Shown here one piece after another: positions 15,672 to 24,329 of a stretch of DNA of 64,000 nucleotides. Position numbers and translations under genes: made by a program. The stretch lies in the NCBI RefSeq assembly GCF_027921765.1, contig NZ_BSEJ01000006.1, forward strand, positions 1 through 64,000, read 5' to 3'. Origin of the DNA: Microbacterium barkeri. GTDB lineage: Bacteria; Actinomycetota; Actinomycetes; Actinomycetales; Microbacteriaceae. The notes beneath the pieces were generated by a model that searched no databases, had not been told where the DNA came from, and saw only the letters and a program-made list of their open reading frames with translations. Positions within the stretch are counted from its first letter, which is position 1; every line of letters starts with the position of its first letter.

Positions 15672-17009
15672 TCAGCTTCCCGACCCGGCTCCCGCCAGCT
15701 TCTGCTTCTTGATGACGTCCTCGATCTCGGCCTGCGCCTCCTGGAAGGCCGCCGGGATGTCGCTGCCCTTCATCGCCTTCTCGATCGCCGTCGCGAACGC
15801 GAGGCTGACGTCCCACGGGTAGGCCGGCTCGGCCTTGGCGTAGGGAACGATCTGCTCGGTGATGGTGGCGAGGAACGGGCTCGCGCTGGCTTCCTCGGTC
15901 TCGGCGAGAGCCTCGGTGACCGAGACGCGCGCGGGGTACTTCGAGAAGCCGGTCGCGGTGAAGAAATCCACGAGGCGGTCCATGTCGTCGGCGAGCAGCC
16001 ACTGCACGAACTCCGCGGCGCCCTCCTGTGCCTTCGACTTCGAGTCGACGGTCAGCGTCCAGCCGCCGAGCGTCGAGGTCGGCAGCGTGGTGTCGCCGTT
16101 GTGCGATGGGAACGGCGCCACACGCGTGTTCTCCCAGACGTTCGCCCAGTCGGGGTTGGACGAGATCTGACCAAGAGCCCACGAGCCGCACGCGCTCATC
16201 GCGACCTTGCCCTCGCCGAAGAACGAGCAGTCGGCGTACCCGTAGGTCGCCTCCTGCGGCATGAGCTTCTCCTGGTAGAGCGTCTGGTACAGCTCAGCGA
16301 GCTCTTCATATGCCGGGTCGATGGCGGATGCCTCGGACCAGTCGCCGCGCAGCGGCAGGTCGCCCGCGACGTTGTATTGCAGACCCCAGCTCGACCAGCC
16401 CAGGTCGTTGGCGGTCTGGGCGACGTTCATGCCGAGCACGCCGTCAGCGGTGAGGGTGCGGGCGTCCTCGACGAGCTCGTCCCACGAGGTCGGCGGCGCG
16501 TCGATGCCGGCCGCCTCGAGCAGATCGGCACGGTAGAAGAGCACAGTCGAAGGCTCGACGAGCAGCGGATAGCCGTACACGCCCTCGTCGACGGTCACGA
16601 ACGGCGCGATGTTCTCGGCGATGTCGTCGAACGCGGACTCGTCCATGAGTGCGGTGAGGTCGGCGAGCTGACCGTTCGCCTGCATCGGCTTGATGCTGCC
16701 GTAGTTCGTGGTCTTGACGTCGGGCGCCTTGCCGGCCGCCTGCGCGGCCTTGAGCTTCTGGTCCCAGGTGTCAGCGGGTACGACGAGGTGCTCGATCTGG
16801 AAGTCATCGCTCTGCGCGTTGAACTCCTTGACCTGCTCCTTGAACCACGCCTGCTGGTAGTCCTCGAACTGCTGCTGCCAGAAGATCACCTTGGTCTTGC
16901 CGTCCTCCGTGGTCGGCGCACCGCCTCCGCCGGCGCAGCCGGCCAGGAGCGTGCCCGTCGCCGCCGCCGCGACGGCGGCGAGCATGAGCCTGCTGCTTCT
17001 CTTGTGCAT
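15672..17009 (-). CDS. ABC transporter sugar-binding lipoprotein
   Basis: 445 residues from the ATG at 17009, preceded by GAGGAGGG. A signal peptide with lipobox LLAGC marks a membrane-anchored extracellular binding protein of the family 1 solute-binding group (VIFWQQQFEDYQQAWFKEQV at the mature start, FVQWLLADDMDRLV late). It heads the operon binding protein, two permeases and two GH183 enzymes, and its promoter holds the locus palindrome. It probably captures arabinan fragments. Confidence 0.9.
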   Translation of the reverse strand: MHKRSSRLMLAAVAAAATGTLLAGCAGGGGAPTTEDGKTKVIFWQQQFEDYQQAWFKEQVKEFNAQSDDFQIEHLVVPADTWDQKLKAAQAAGKAPDVKTTNYGSIKPMQANGQLADLTALMDESAFDDIAENIAPFVTVDEGVYGYPLLVEPSTVLFYRADLLEAAGIDAPPTSWDELVEDARTLTADGVLGMNVAQTANDLGWSSWGLQYNVAGDLPLRGDWSEASAIDPAYEELAELYQTLYQEKLMPQEATYGYADCSFFGEGKVAMSACGSWALGQISSNPDWANVWENTRVAPFPSHNGDTTLPTSTLGGWTLTVDSKSKAQEGAAEFVQWLLADDMDRLVDFFTATGFSKYPARVSVTEALAETEEASASPFLATITEQIVPYAKAEPAYPWDVSLAFATAIEKAMKGSDIPAAFQEAQAEIEDVIKKQKLAGAGSGS

Positions 17010-17127
17010 TCGTCCCTCCTCAGGAACACGACTCTTCGGTGAGTCGGAGCTTGTTGGCCGGTCAGGGAGCCCGGTCTGACGCGCCCGTCGGCAGCCTCGC
17101 AGATCGTCGCTGATCGCGTCTCGGGCC

Positions 17128-17156
17128 AGGTTAGACGAAATCGATTTCATGTGCAA
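17128..17156 (-). promoter_or_regulatory. Promoter and operator of the transporter operon
   Basis: Minus strand: -35 TTGCAC (17156-17151), 17-base spacer, -10 TAACCT (17133-17128). GAAATCGATTTC (17137-17148) fills the spacer exactly as in the kinase promoter. The untranslated leader to the binding-protein start would be about 110 bases. Confidence 0.75.
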
Positions 17157-17280
17157 CGGGCGTCGATCCCGACCCCCGGCCCGCCTCGGCGACCTGCGAT
17201 CCAGACGGCCGTCGCGTGCCGCGCGACCGCGCGCGGGACAAGAGCACGGCACGCGAATCCGACTGCAGAGCGCAGTATCG

Positions 17281-17309
17281 TCTTCCACGAAATCGATTTC
17301 AGGTAGGCT
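17281..17309 (+). promoter_or_regulatory. Promoter and operator of the orphan TIM-barrel gene
   Basis: GAAATCGATTTC (17289-17300) lies just before a -10-like TAGGCT (17304-17309); the -35 (TCTTCC, 17281-17286) is weak. This is the fourth copy of the palindrome in the window. The whole 17010-17356 gap between the divergent genes holds these two promoters and no gene that I can see. Confidence 0.65.
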
Positions 17310-17356
17310 TGCCGCGATACGCACGAGCCTCACGTGCTCTCGCGGGAAAGGACGAC

Positions 17357-18943
17357 ATGCACGACGATCTCAGCTTCGACCCGCGCGACCCCTACTTTCC
17401 GATAGATGGCGGTGGCGGCATCCGGTGGGCGGTGCAGGTCTTCACAACGCGCAACGGCTACGGCCTCGACGGCGTCGACCGCGGCACCGAGCCGGGAGTC
17501 TGGACGTTCCGCTACGCACAGCTGGGGCAGCAGCGCCGATTCGACGCCGGACAGACCACCGTCCGGATCGAACGTGACGACAACGGGTGGGTCTTCCACA
17601 TCGAGGTGGCACACAGCGAACCCGTCAAGTCCGTGAAGCTCATCCTCCGGGGCCTGCCCGCCGACGATCTGGCACAGGGCTGGTGGAGTCCGACGACGCC
17701 GCGCGGGACGACGCAGCAGCCGCCCCTGCAATGGTCGTACCCGGGCCCGTCGTGGGCCACCCGCTGGGCGGCGGCCGGCGCGGTATCGCTGTCGATCCGC
17801 TCGCGCGTCGTGTCAGGGGCCGTGCTCCACGTCGCCTCACCGCCGTACGGCGAGGGCACGGAGGTGGAGGTCGTGCACGCCGTGCCGGCGTCCGAGTGGA
17901 GCTCGCGCGTGTCGGTCCCGCCGATCCGCCTCGCGATCGGGACGGATGCCGCGGCTGCCGAGCGAGACCTGGACGCGCATGTGCGGGCGACACGCGAATG
18001 CTTCGGCATCCCGTCCTGGCCCGACCGGCCAGACGTGCCCGACTGGGCGCGTGACCTCGACCTCGTCGTGACGCTGCACGGGCAGCACTGGACCGGTCAC
18101 GTCTTCCACACGTTCGCCGACATGACGCGGCTCCTCACTGAGCTCGCCGACGACGTCGACCCGTCCCGAGTGCTCGTGTACGTGCCAGGGTGGGAGGGCC
18201 GGTACTACTTCGAGTACCCGAACTACGCCCCCGGAGAAGACCTCGGGGGCGAGGTGGGGTTCGCAGCGCTCGTGGAGAGCGCCCACGCGCTGGGCTACCG
18301 CGTGATGCCGATGTTCGGCGCGAACGGCGCGAGCGTCCTCCGCTATCCGGACTGGCAGGACGCCGCGATCCGCAACCCCAGCAACCGCTACCCGGTGCTG
18401 CTCAACGCGCCGGACTGGGACGGCGACCGCCATCCCGAGGGCGACCAGGTGTTCCTCAACCCGGGTGAGCCGCGCTTCCGCGCGCACCTCGTCGAGGCCG
18501 TGTCGCGCACGGTCGAACGCTACGGCGTCGACGCCGCGTTCTTCGACACCGCGTCGTTCTGGTTCGACGACCCCCGGAACCCGCTGTATGACGGCTATCG
18601 CGCGCTCACCGCGGAGCTGCGGACGCGGCATCCCGAACTCCTCCTCGTGTCAGAGGGATGGTGGGACGCCATGACCGCCCTCTTCCCGATGAGCCAGCAG
18701 TGGCTCGGCATCGAGCGCGACATCCGTGCGCCCGGCCTCGTCACGGAGGTCGCGCGGACGACCGCCCACCTCGCTGACGGAACGCCCGGGAGCGGAAGCA
18801 CCGGCGTGCACGAGCAGGGTTTCCGCACCTACGCGCCCTCGGCTCGGATCAGCGGGCATCTTCCCGTCATCGCCTACGCGGGCGGCGATGGGTCCGCGCA
18901 GCGCGAGGCCGCACGGCGATTGCAGCAGTCGGACACGCCCTAG
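17357..18943 (+). CDS. Orphan TIM-barrel glycoside-hydrolase-like protein
   Basis: 528 residues, no signal peptide. An N-terminal beta-rich domain (about 1-215) precedes a barrel-like region starting near ARDLDLVVTLHGQHWTG. Barrel strands end in acidic residues placed like glycosidase catalytic groups: Asp397 in AAFFDTASFW and Glu433 in LLVSEGWWD, plus VLVYVPGWEGRYYFEYP earlier. I cannot assign it to a known GH family; it resembles uncharacterised barrel proteins seen near sugar operons. An operator identical to those of the arabinan genes precedes it, so it should be induced with them. Candidate roles: a cytoplasmic furanosidase for galactofuranose or a branched arabinan linkage. The start has an AAAGGA site. 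Confidence 0.6.
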   Translation: MHDDLSFDPRDPYFPIDGGGGIRWAVQVFTTRNGYGLDGVDRGTEPGVWTFRYAQLGQQRRFDAGQTTVRIERDDNGWVFHIEVAHSEPVKSVKLILRGLPADDLAQGWWSPTTPRGTTQQPPLQWSYPGPSWATRWAAAGAVSLSIRSRVVSGAVLHVASPPYGEGTEVEVVHAVPASEWSSRVSVPPIRLAIGTDAAAAERDLDAHVRATRECFGIPSWPDRPDVPDWARDLDLVVTLHGQHWTGHVFHTFADMTRLLTELADDVDPSRVLVYVPGWEGRYYFEYPNYAPGEDLGGEVGFAALVESAHALGYRVMPMFGANGASVLRYPDWQDAAIRNPSNRYPVLLNAPDWDGDRHPEGDQVFLNPGEPRFRAHLVEAVSRTVERYGVDAAFFDTASFWFDDPRNPLYDGYRALTAELRTRHPELLLVSEGWWDAMTALFPMSQQWLGIERDIRAPGLVTEVARTTAHLADGTPGSGSTGVHEQGFRTYAPSARISGHLPVIAYAGGDGSAQREAARRLQQSDTP

Positions 18944-19689
18944 CCGCGTCGGGCGAACGCCTCCAGGCGCGCGGCGGCGAACGGCGTCGCGGCCTCGCGC
19001 GCGATCGCCGCGCGCTCCGCGGCGAGCGCGTCGGCATACGATCCGTCGAGATCGAGGAGCTCCTTCGTCGCGGACGGCGCGGTCGGACCCGCGCTCCGGA
19101 TGGCCGAGAGCACGTCGGCGACGGATGCGTCGAGCTCCTCGGTGGTCGCCACCCGGGTGAGGAGCCCCCACTCGAGCGCCGTCGCGGCGTCGATCCGGCG
19201 GCCGGTGAGGAGGAGGTCGCGCGCACGCCGCTCGCCGATGGCGCGCGGCAGCAGTGCGGTCGCGCCGCAGTCGGGCACGAGGCCGATCGCGCCGTACGCC
19301 GGCGTGAACGTGGCCGTGTCGACGGCGATCGCGATGTCGGCGGCGAGCACGATGCCGATCCCGGCGCCCGCGACGATGCCGTTCACGCGTGCGACCACGG
19401 GCTGCCGCACCGCCCGCAGCGCCGTCATCGCGCGGTTGGCCGCCCCGACGAGGTCGAGCATGAAGGCGGAGCGGTCGTCGGCCGCGGCCATCGCCTGCAC
19501 GTCTCCGCCCGCCGTGAACGCGCGGCCCGTGCCGGTGACCACGACGATCTCGGCGTCGGAGACGGCGGCGCGCTGCGCGGCGTCCGCGAGCGCCTCGGCG
19601 ATCTCGATGTCGAGCACGTTGAGCCGCTCCGGCCGGTTCAGCGTGATCGTCGCGACGGCATCGGCGACCTCGAGCAGCACGGCGTCCAT
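18940..19689 (-). CDS. Enoyl-CoA hydratase/isomerase family protein
   Basis: A 249-residue crotonase-fold protein starting with a GGGAGGGAGG site. [11 protein letters not shown] and [21 protein letters not shown] carry the oxyanion-hole glycines of the family; [15 protein letters not shown] ends the active-site segment. It faces the SDR-prp genes and overlaps the stop of the TIM-barrel gene by three bases. With the SDR and thiolase nearby, it probably hydrates a branched enoyl-CoA such as tiglyl-CoA (inference). Confidence 0.85.
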   Translation of the reverse strand: MDAVLLEVADAVATITLNRPERLNVLDIEIAEALADAAQRAAVSDAEIVVVTGTGRAFTAGGDVQAMAAADDRSAFMLDLVGAANRAMTALRAVRQPVVARVNGIVAGAGIGIVLAADIAIAVDTATFTPAYGAIGLVPDCGATALLPRAIGERRARDLLLTGRRIDAATALEWGLLTRVATTEELDASVADVLSAIRSAGPTAPSATKELLDLDGSYADALAAERAAIAREAATPFAAARLEAFARRG

Positions 19690-19845
19690 CGGCTTCCTCC
19701 CTCCCGCGTCCTCGGCGACGCGGCCCCGGCCATCCTGCCACGGACATCCGGCCCGCCCTTCCCGCCCGCGCGCTTCGCCGGTAGCGTCGAGCCAGGCAGA
19801 CGACGGCGCCGCAGGCGCTCGGACGAGACAGAGCGGGGTGGGGCG

Positions 19846-20604
19846 ATGGAGCTCGCTGGCGCATCGGCGGTGGTGACGGGAGGCGCGTCGGGGCTCGGTC
19901 TCGCGACCGCGCGGCGTCTCGCGCAGGCGGGGGCGCACGTCGTCGTCGTCGACCTTCCTGGCGCGCCCGGAGAGGCGGCGGCAGCCGCGATCGGCGGCAC
20001 GTTCGCGCCGGCCGATGTCGTCGACGCCGCCCAGGTGGACACCGCCCTCGACGCCGCTGAGGCCCGCGGCCCCCTGCGCGCGCTTGTGCACTGCGCCGGG
20101 CGCATCACGCCCGTCCGGCTGGTCGAGCGCGACGGCTCACCCGGATCGCTCGAGGCGTTCGAGCAGGTCGTGCGCGTGAACCTCGTGGGCACGTTCAACG
20201 TGCTCCGCCTCGCGGCCGCGCGGATGGCCCGCAACGAGCCGCAGGACGGCGAGCGCGGCGTGTGCGTGCTCACGGCGTCGGTCGCGGCGTTCGAGGGGCA
20301 GATCGGCCAGATCCCCTACACGGCGTCGAAGGCGGGCGTCGCCGGCATGACCCTCGTCGCCGCGCGCGATCTCGCGTCGAAGCTCATCCGCGTCGCGACC
20401 ATCGCCCCCGGCACGTTCGACACGCCCATGCTCGCGTCGCTGCCCGACGAGGTGCGCGCGTCGCTCGCCGCCGCTGTGCCGCACCCGGCGCGCCTCGGGC
20501 GCCCCGAGGAGTTCGCGGCGCTCGCGGCGCACATCGTCGAGAACGCCATGATCAACGGCGAGACGATCCGCCTCGACGGCGCGATCCGCATGCCCCCGCG
20601 GTGA
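19846..20604 (+). CDS. Short-chain dehydrogenase (3-hydroxyacyl-CoA dehydrogenase type)
   Basis: 252 residues. The NAD-binding TGGASGLG is at residues 11-18 and the catalytic set is Ser145, Tyr158 and Lys162 (YTASK). The sequence resembles HSD17B10-like type II 3-hydroxyacyl-CoA dehydrogenases, which oxidise 2-methyl-3-hydroxybutyryl-CoA. It is the first of five plus-strand genes with prpD, prpB, prpC and a thiolase; it and the divergent hydratase would give the oxidation steps before thiolysis. Confidence 0.85.
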   Translation: MELAGASAVVTGGASGLGLATARRLAQAGAHVVVVDLPGAPGEAAAAAIGGTFAPADVVDAAQVDTALDAAEARGPLRALVHCAGRITPVRLVERDGSPGSLEAFEQVVRVNLVGTFNVLRLAAARMARNEPQDGERGVCVLTASVAAFEGQIGQIPYTASKAGVAGMTLVAARDLASKLIRVATIAPGTFDTPMLASLPDEVRASLAAAVPHPARLGRPEEFAALAAHIVENAMINGETIRLDGAIRMPPR

Positions 20605-20680
20605 TCGCGGCCCCCGCGCCCGGTCGCCCCGCGCCGTGGCACCCTGGAGACATCCGCTTCACGACCACGGAGGCCTGCCG

Positions 20681-22207
20681 ATGACCGTCATCCACCCCGT
20701 CCGCACGTACCGCAGCGAGGAGCCGCTCCCCCGCGAGCAGCAGCTGGCCTGGCGGATCGCCGAGGTCGCCGCGGACCCCGTGGAGGTCGAGGACGACGTC
20801 GTCGACATGGTGATCAACCGCGTGATCGACAACGCCGCGGTCGCTGCCGCATCGCTCACGCGCGGCCCCGTCGTCGCGGCCCGCGCCCAGGCGCTCGACC
20901 ACCCGGTCTCGCGCGGCGGAGCGGGCGCGACCGTGTTCGGGTGCGCGCTCGACGAGCACACGAGCCCCGAGTGGGCGGCGTGGGCGAACGGCGTCGCGGT
21001 GCGCGAGCTCGACTACCACGACACGTTCCTCGCGGCCGAGTACTCGCACCCCGGCGACAACATCCCGCCGCTCGTCGCGGTCGCCCAGCATGTCGGCGCG
21101 GACGGCCGCGCTCTCGTCCGCGGGATCGCGACCGGCTACGAGATCCAGATGGACCTCGTGCGCGCGATCAGCCTCCACAAGCACAAGATCGACCACGTCG
21201 CGCACCTCGGGCCGTCGGCCGCCGCGGGCATCGGGACGCTGCTCGGCCTCGCGCCAGAGGTCGTCTTCCAGGCCGTGTCGCAGGCGCTCCACACGACGAC
21301 CGCCACGCGGCAGTCCCGCAAGGGCGAGATCTCGACGTGGAAGGCGCATGCGCCCGCCTTCGCCGGGAAGATGGCCGTCGAGGCGGTCGACCGCGCCATG
21401 CGCGGGCAGACCTCGCCCTCCCCCATCTACGAGGGCGAGGACGGCGTGATCGCATGGCTCCTCGACGGACCAGAGGGCCGCTACGAGGTGCCCCTGCCCG
21501 CTCCCGGGGAGCCGAAGCGCGCCATCCTCGACTCGTACACGAAGGAGCACTCGGCCGAGTACCAGGCGCAGGCGTGGATCGACCTCGCGCGACGCCTCGG
21601 CTCCGCGCGCCCCGAGCTGCGCGATCCCGAGAACATCCGCTCGATCGTACTGCACACGTCGCACCACACGCACGTCGTCATCGGCTCGGGCTCGGGCGAC
21701 CCGCAGAAGTACGACCCGACGGCGTCGCGCGAGACGCTCGACCACTCGATCCCCTACATCTTCGCGGTCGCGCTGCAGGACGGCGGGTGGCACCACGTCG
21801 ACTCGTATGCGCCCGAGCGAGCCGCGCGCGGCGACACCGTCGCGCTCTGGCGCAAGATCACCACGACCGAGGACCCGGAGTGGACCCGCCGCTACCACTC
21901 CGAGGATCCCGACGAGAAGGCGTTCGGCGGGCGGGTCGAGATCGTCCTCGCGGACGGCACGACCGTCGTCGACGAGATCGCTGTCGCCGACGCGCACCCG
22001 CTCGGAGCACGTCCGTTCGCGCGCGCGGACTACGTCCGCAAGTTCCGCACGCTCGCCGAGCCCGTGCTCGACGACATCGAGATCGAGCGGTTCCTCGATC
22101 TCGCGCAGCGCCTGCCCGAGCTGACTCCCGCCGAGGTCGCCCAGCTCACGATCGTCGCGCGCGCGGGCGTGCTCGAGGCCGTCGCCCTGCCGAAGGGACT
22201 CTTCTGA
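20681..22207 (+). CDS. prpD: 2-methylcitrate dehydratase (MmgE/PrpD family)
   Basis: 508 residues of the MmgE/PrpD family; the [10 protein letters not shown] and [12 protein letters not shown] stretches are characteristic. It removes water from 2-methylcitrate to give cis-2-methylaconitate in the propionate-degrading methylcitrate cycle. The next gene starts inside its stop (TGATG), so the two are translationally coupled. The hydration step to methylisocitrate must come from an aconitase elsewhere, as no acnD-like gene is here. Confidence 0.9.
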   Translation: MTVIHPVRTYRSEEPLPREQQLAWRIAEVAADPVEVEDDVVDMVINRVIDNAAVAAASLTRGPVVAARAQALDHPVSRGGAGATVFGCALDEHTSPEWAAWANGVAVRELDYHDTFLAAEYSHPGDNIPPLVAVAQHVGADGRALVRGIATGYEIQMDLVRAISLHKHKIDHVAHLGPSAAAGIGTLLGLAPEVVFQAVSQALHTTTATRQSRKGEISTWKAHAPAFAGKMAVEAVDRAMRGQTSPSPIYEGEDGVIAWLLDGPEGRYEVPLPAPGEPKRAILDSYTKEHSAEYQAQAWIDLARRLGSARPELRDPENIRSIVLHTSHHTHVVIGSGSGDPQKYDPTASRETLDHSIPYIFAVALQDGGWHHVDSYAPERAARGDTVALWRKITTTEDPEWTRRYHSEDPDEKAFGGRVEIVLADGTTVVDEIAVADAHPLGARPFARADYVRKFRTLAEPVLDDIEIERFLDLAQRLPELTPAEVAQLTIVARAGVLEAVALPKGLF

Positions 22208-23106
22208 TGCTGTACGCGCAGACGCCGGCGCACGAGAAGCGCCGCCTGCTCCGCGAGCGGCTCGCGTCGGGCGAGCTGCTCCGCTTGCCCGGCGCCTTCA
22301 ACCCGCTCTCCGCGCGTCTCATCGAGCGCAAGGGGTTCGACGGCGTGTACATCTCGGGCGCCGTGCTGTCGGCCGATCTCGGGCTGCCCGACATCGGGCT
22401 CACGACGCTGACCGAGGTCGCGCAGCGCGCGGGGCAGATCGCGCGGATGACCGAGCTGCCCGCGATCGTCGACGCCGACACGGGCTTCGGCGAGCCGATG
22501 AACGTCGCGCGCACCGTCCAGACCCTCGAGGACGCGGGCGTCGCGGGCCTCCACATCGAGGACCAGGTGAACCCCAAGCGGTGCGGCCACCTCGACGGCA
22601 AGGAGGTCGTCGACGTCTCGACCGCGACGCAGCGCATCCGAGCCGCCGCCGACGCCCGCCGCGACGGGAACCTCCTCATCATGGCGCGCACCGACATCCG
22701 CGCGATCGCCGGCCTCGACGCCGCGATCGACCGCGCGAAGGCCCTCGTCGACGCGGGTGCGGACGCGATCTTCCCCGAGGCGATGAAGGACCTCCGCGAG
22801 TTCGAGGCGGTCGCGTCGGCCCTCGACGTGCCGGTGCTCGCGAACATGACCGAGTTCGGCAAGAGCGACCTGTTCACCGTCGACCAGCTGCGCGACGCGG
22901 GCGTGCGGATGGTCATCTGGCCCGTCTCGCTGCTGCGGATGGCCATGGGCGCGGCCGAGCGCGCCCTCGACACCCTGAACGCGGACGGCAGCCTCGACGC
23001 CCAGGTCGGCGCGATGCAGCACCGCGCCGACCTCTACGAGCTCATCGACTACTCCGGATACAGCCGGTTCGACGCCGGCGTCTACGACTTCACGATCGAG
23101 AAGTGA
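22207..23106 (+). CDS. prpB: 2-methylisocitrate lyase
   Basis: 299 residues of the isocitrate lyase/PEP mutase superfamily. VDADTGFGEP binds metal, and the lyase motif KRCGH at residues 124-128 contains the catalytic Cys126. It cleaves 2-methylisocitrate to pyruvate and succinate. The ATG overlaps the prpD stop, and prpC follows after 13 bases. Confidence 0.93.
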   Translation: MLYAQTPAHEKRRLLRERLASGELLRLPGAFNPLSARLIERKGFDGVYISGAVLSADLGLPDIGLTTLTEVAQRAGQIARMTELPAIVDADTGFGEPMNVARTVQTLEDAGVAGLHIEDQVNPKRCGHLDGKEVVDVSTATQRIRAAADARRDGNLLIMARTDIRAIAGLDAAIDRAKALVDAGADAIFPEAMKDLREFEAVASALDVPVLANMTEFGKSDLFTVDQLRDAGVRMVIWPVSLLRMAMGAAERALDTLNADGSLDAQVGAMQHRADLYELIDYSGYSRFDAGVYDFTIEK

Positions 23107-23119
23107 CAGGAGCGCGAAC

Positions 23120-24298
23120 ATGACGGACATCAAGAAGGGGCTCGTGGGCGTCGTCGTCGACGAGACGGCCGTGTCGAAGGTCGACCCCGAGACGAACAGC
23201 CTGCTCTACCGCGGCTACCCCGTGCAGGAGCTCGCCGCGACGCAGCCGTTCGAGGCGGTCGCCCATCTGCTGTGGCACGGCGAGCTGCCGACCGACGATG
23301 AGCTCGCGACCCTGCGGGCCGAGGAGCGGCGCCATCGCGCGCTCGCGCCCGAGGTCAAGGCCGTCATCGACCTCGTCCCGACGGCCGCGCACCCCATGGA
23401 CGAGGTCCGCACCGCGGTGAGCGCGCTCGGCGCCGCCGAGCTCGGCGGACTGAGCGCCGTGGCCTCGGGCGGCACGGCCGAGCAGAACCTCGACCGCAGC
23501 CTGCGCCTCTTCGCGGCCCTCCCCGCGATCGTCGCGTACGGCCAGCGCCGCCGCCGCGGGCTCGAGGCCATCCCTCCGCGCGACGACCTTGACTACGCGG
23601 CGAACCTCCTCTGGATGACCTTCGGCGAGGAGCCGCACCCCGTCGTCGTCGACGCGTTCAACCGCTCGATGATCCTGTACGCCGAGCACTCCTTCAACGC
23701 CTCGACGTTCACCGCGCGCGTCGTGACGTCGACGCTCAGTGACCTGTACTCCGCGGTCACGGCGGCGATCGGCGCGCTCAAGGGCCCGCTGCACGGCGGC
23801 GCGAACGAGGCCGTGCTCGACATCTTCGACGAGATCGGCGAGGCGTCGAACGTCGTGCCGTGGCTCGACGACGCGCTCGCGCAGAAGCGCAAGATCATGG
23901 GCTTCGGGCACCGCGTGTACAAGCGCGGCGACTCGCGCGTTCCGACCATGCGCGCCGCGCTCGAGTCGCTCGTCGCGCACTACGACCGGCCCGAGGTGCT
24001 CGAGCTCTACACGGCGCTCGAGACCGAGTTCGTGAACCGCAAGGGCATCTACCCGAACCTCGACTACCCGTCGGGCCCGGCGTACAGCCTCATCGGCTTC
24101 GACACGCTGACCTTCACGCCGCTCTTCGTCGCGGCGCGCGTGACGGGGTGGACCGCGCACATCATGGAGCAGGCCGCGTCGAACGCGCTCATCCGCCCGC
24201 TCTCGGCGTACACCGGCCCCGCCCAGCGCCGGGTGCCCGGCTACGAGCCCGACGAGATCGACCGCGAGATCGCCGAGCGCGCGGAGGAGTCGGCCTGA
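23120..24298 (+). CDS. prpC: 2-methylcitrate synthase (citrate synthase family)
   Basis: 392 residues, the length of the short PrpC-type citrate synthases. GPLHGGANEAV and MGFGHRVYK hold the two substrate-binding histidines, and the catalytic Asp lies in the C-terminal part. It condenses propionyl-CoA with oxaloacetate. The prpD-prpB neighbourhood makes methylcitrate synthase more likely than a citrate synthase. Confidence 0.92.
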   Translation: MTDIKKGLVGVVVDETAVSKVDPETNSLLYRGYPVQELAATQPFEAVAHLLWHGELPTDDELATLRAEERRHRALAPEVKAVIDLVPTAAHPMDEVRTAVSALGAAELGGLSAVASGGTAEQNLDRSLRLFAALPAIVAYGQRRRRGLEAIPPRDDLDYAANLLWMTFGEEPHPVVVDAFNRSMILYAEHSFNASTFTARVVTSTLSDLYSAVTAAIGALKGPLHGGANEAVLDIFDEIGEASNVVPWLDDALAQKRKIMGFGHRVYKRGDSRVPTMRAALESLVAHYDRPEVLELYTALETEFVNRKGIYPNLDYPSGPAYSLIGFDTLTFTPLFVAARVTGWTAHIMEQAASNALIRPLSAYTGPAQRRVPGYEPDEIDREIAERAEESA

Positions 24299-24329
24299 CA
24301 CCGGCCGACGCCAGGACGAGGAGGTCCGG

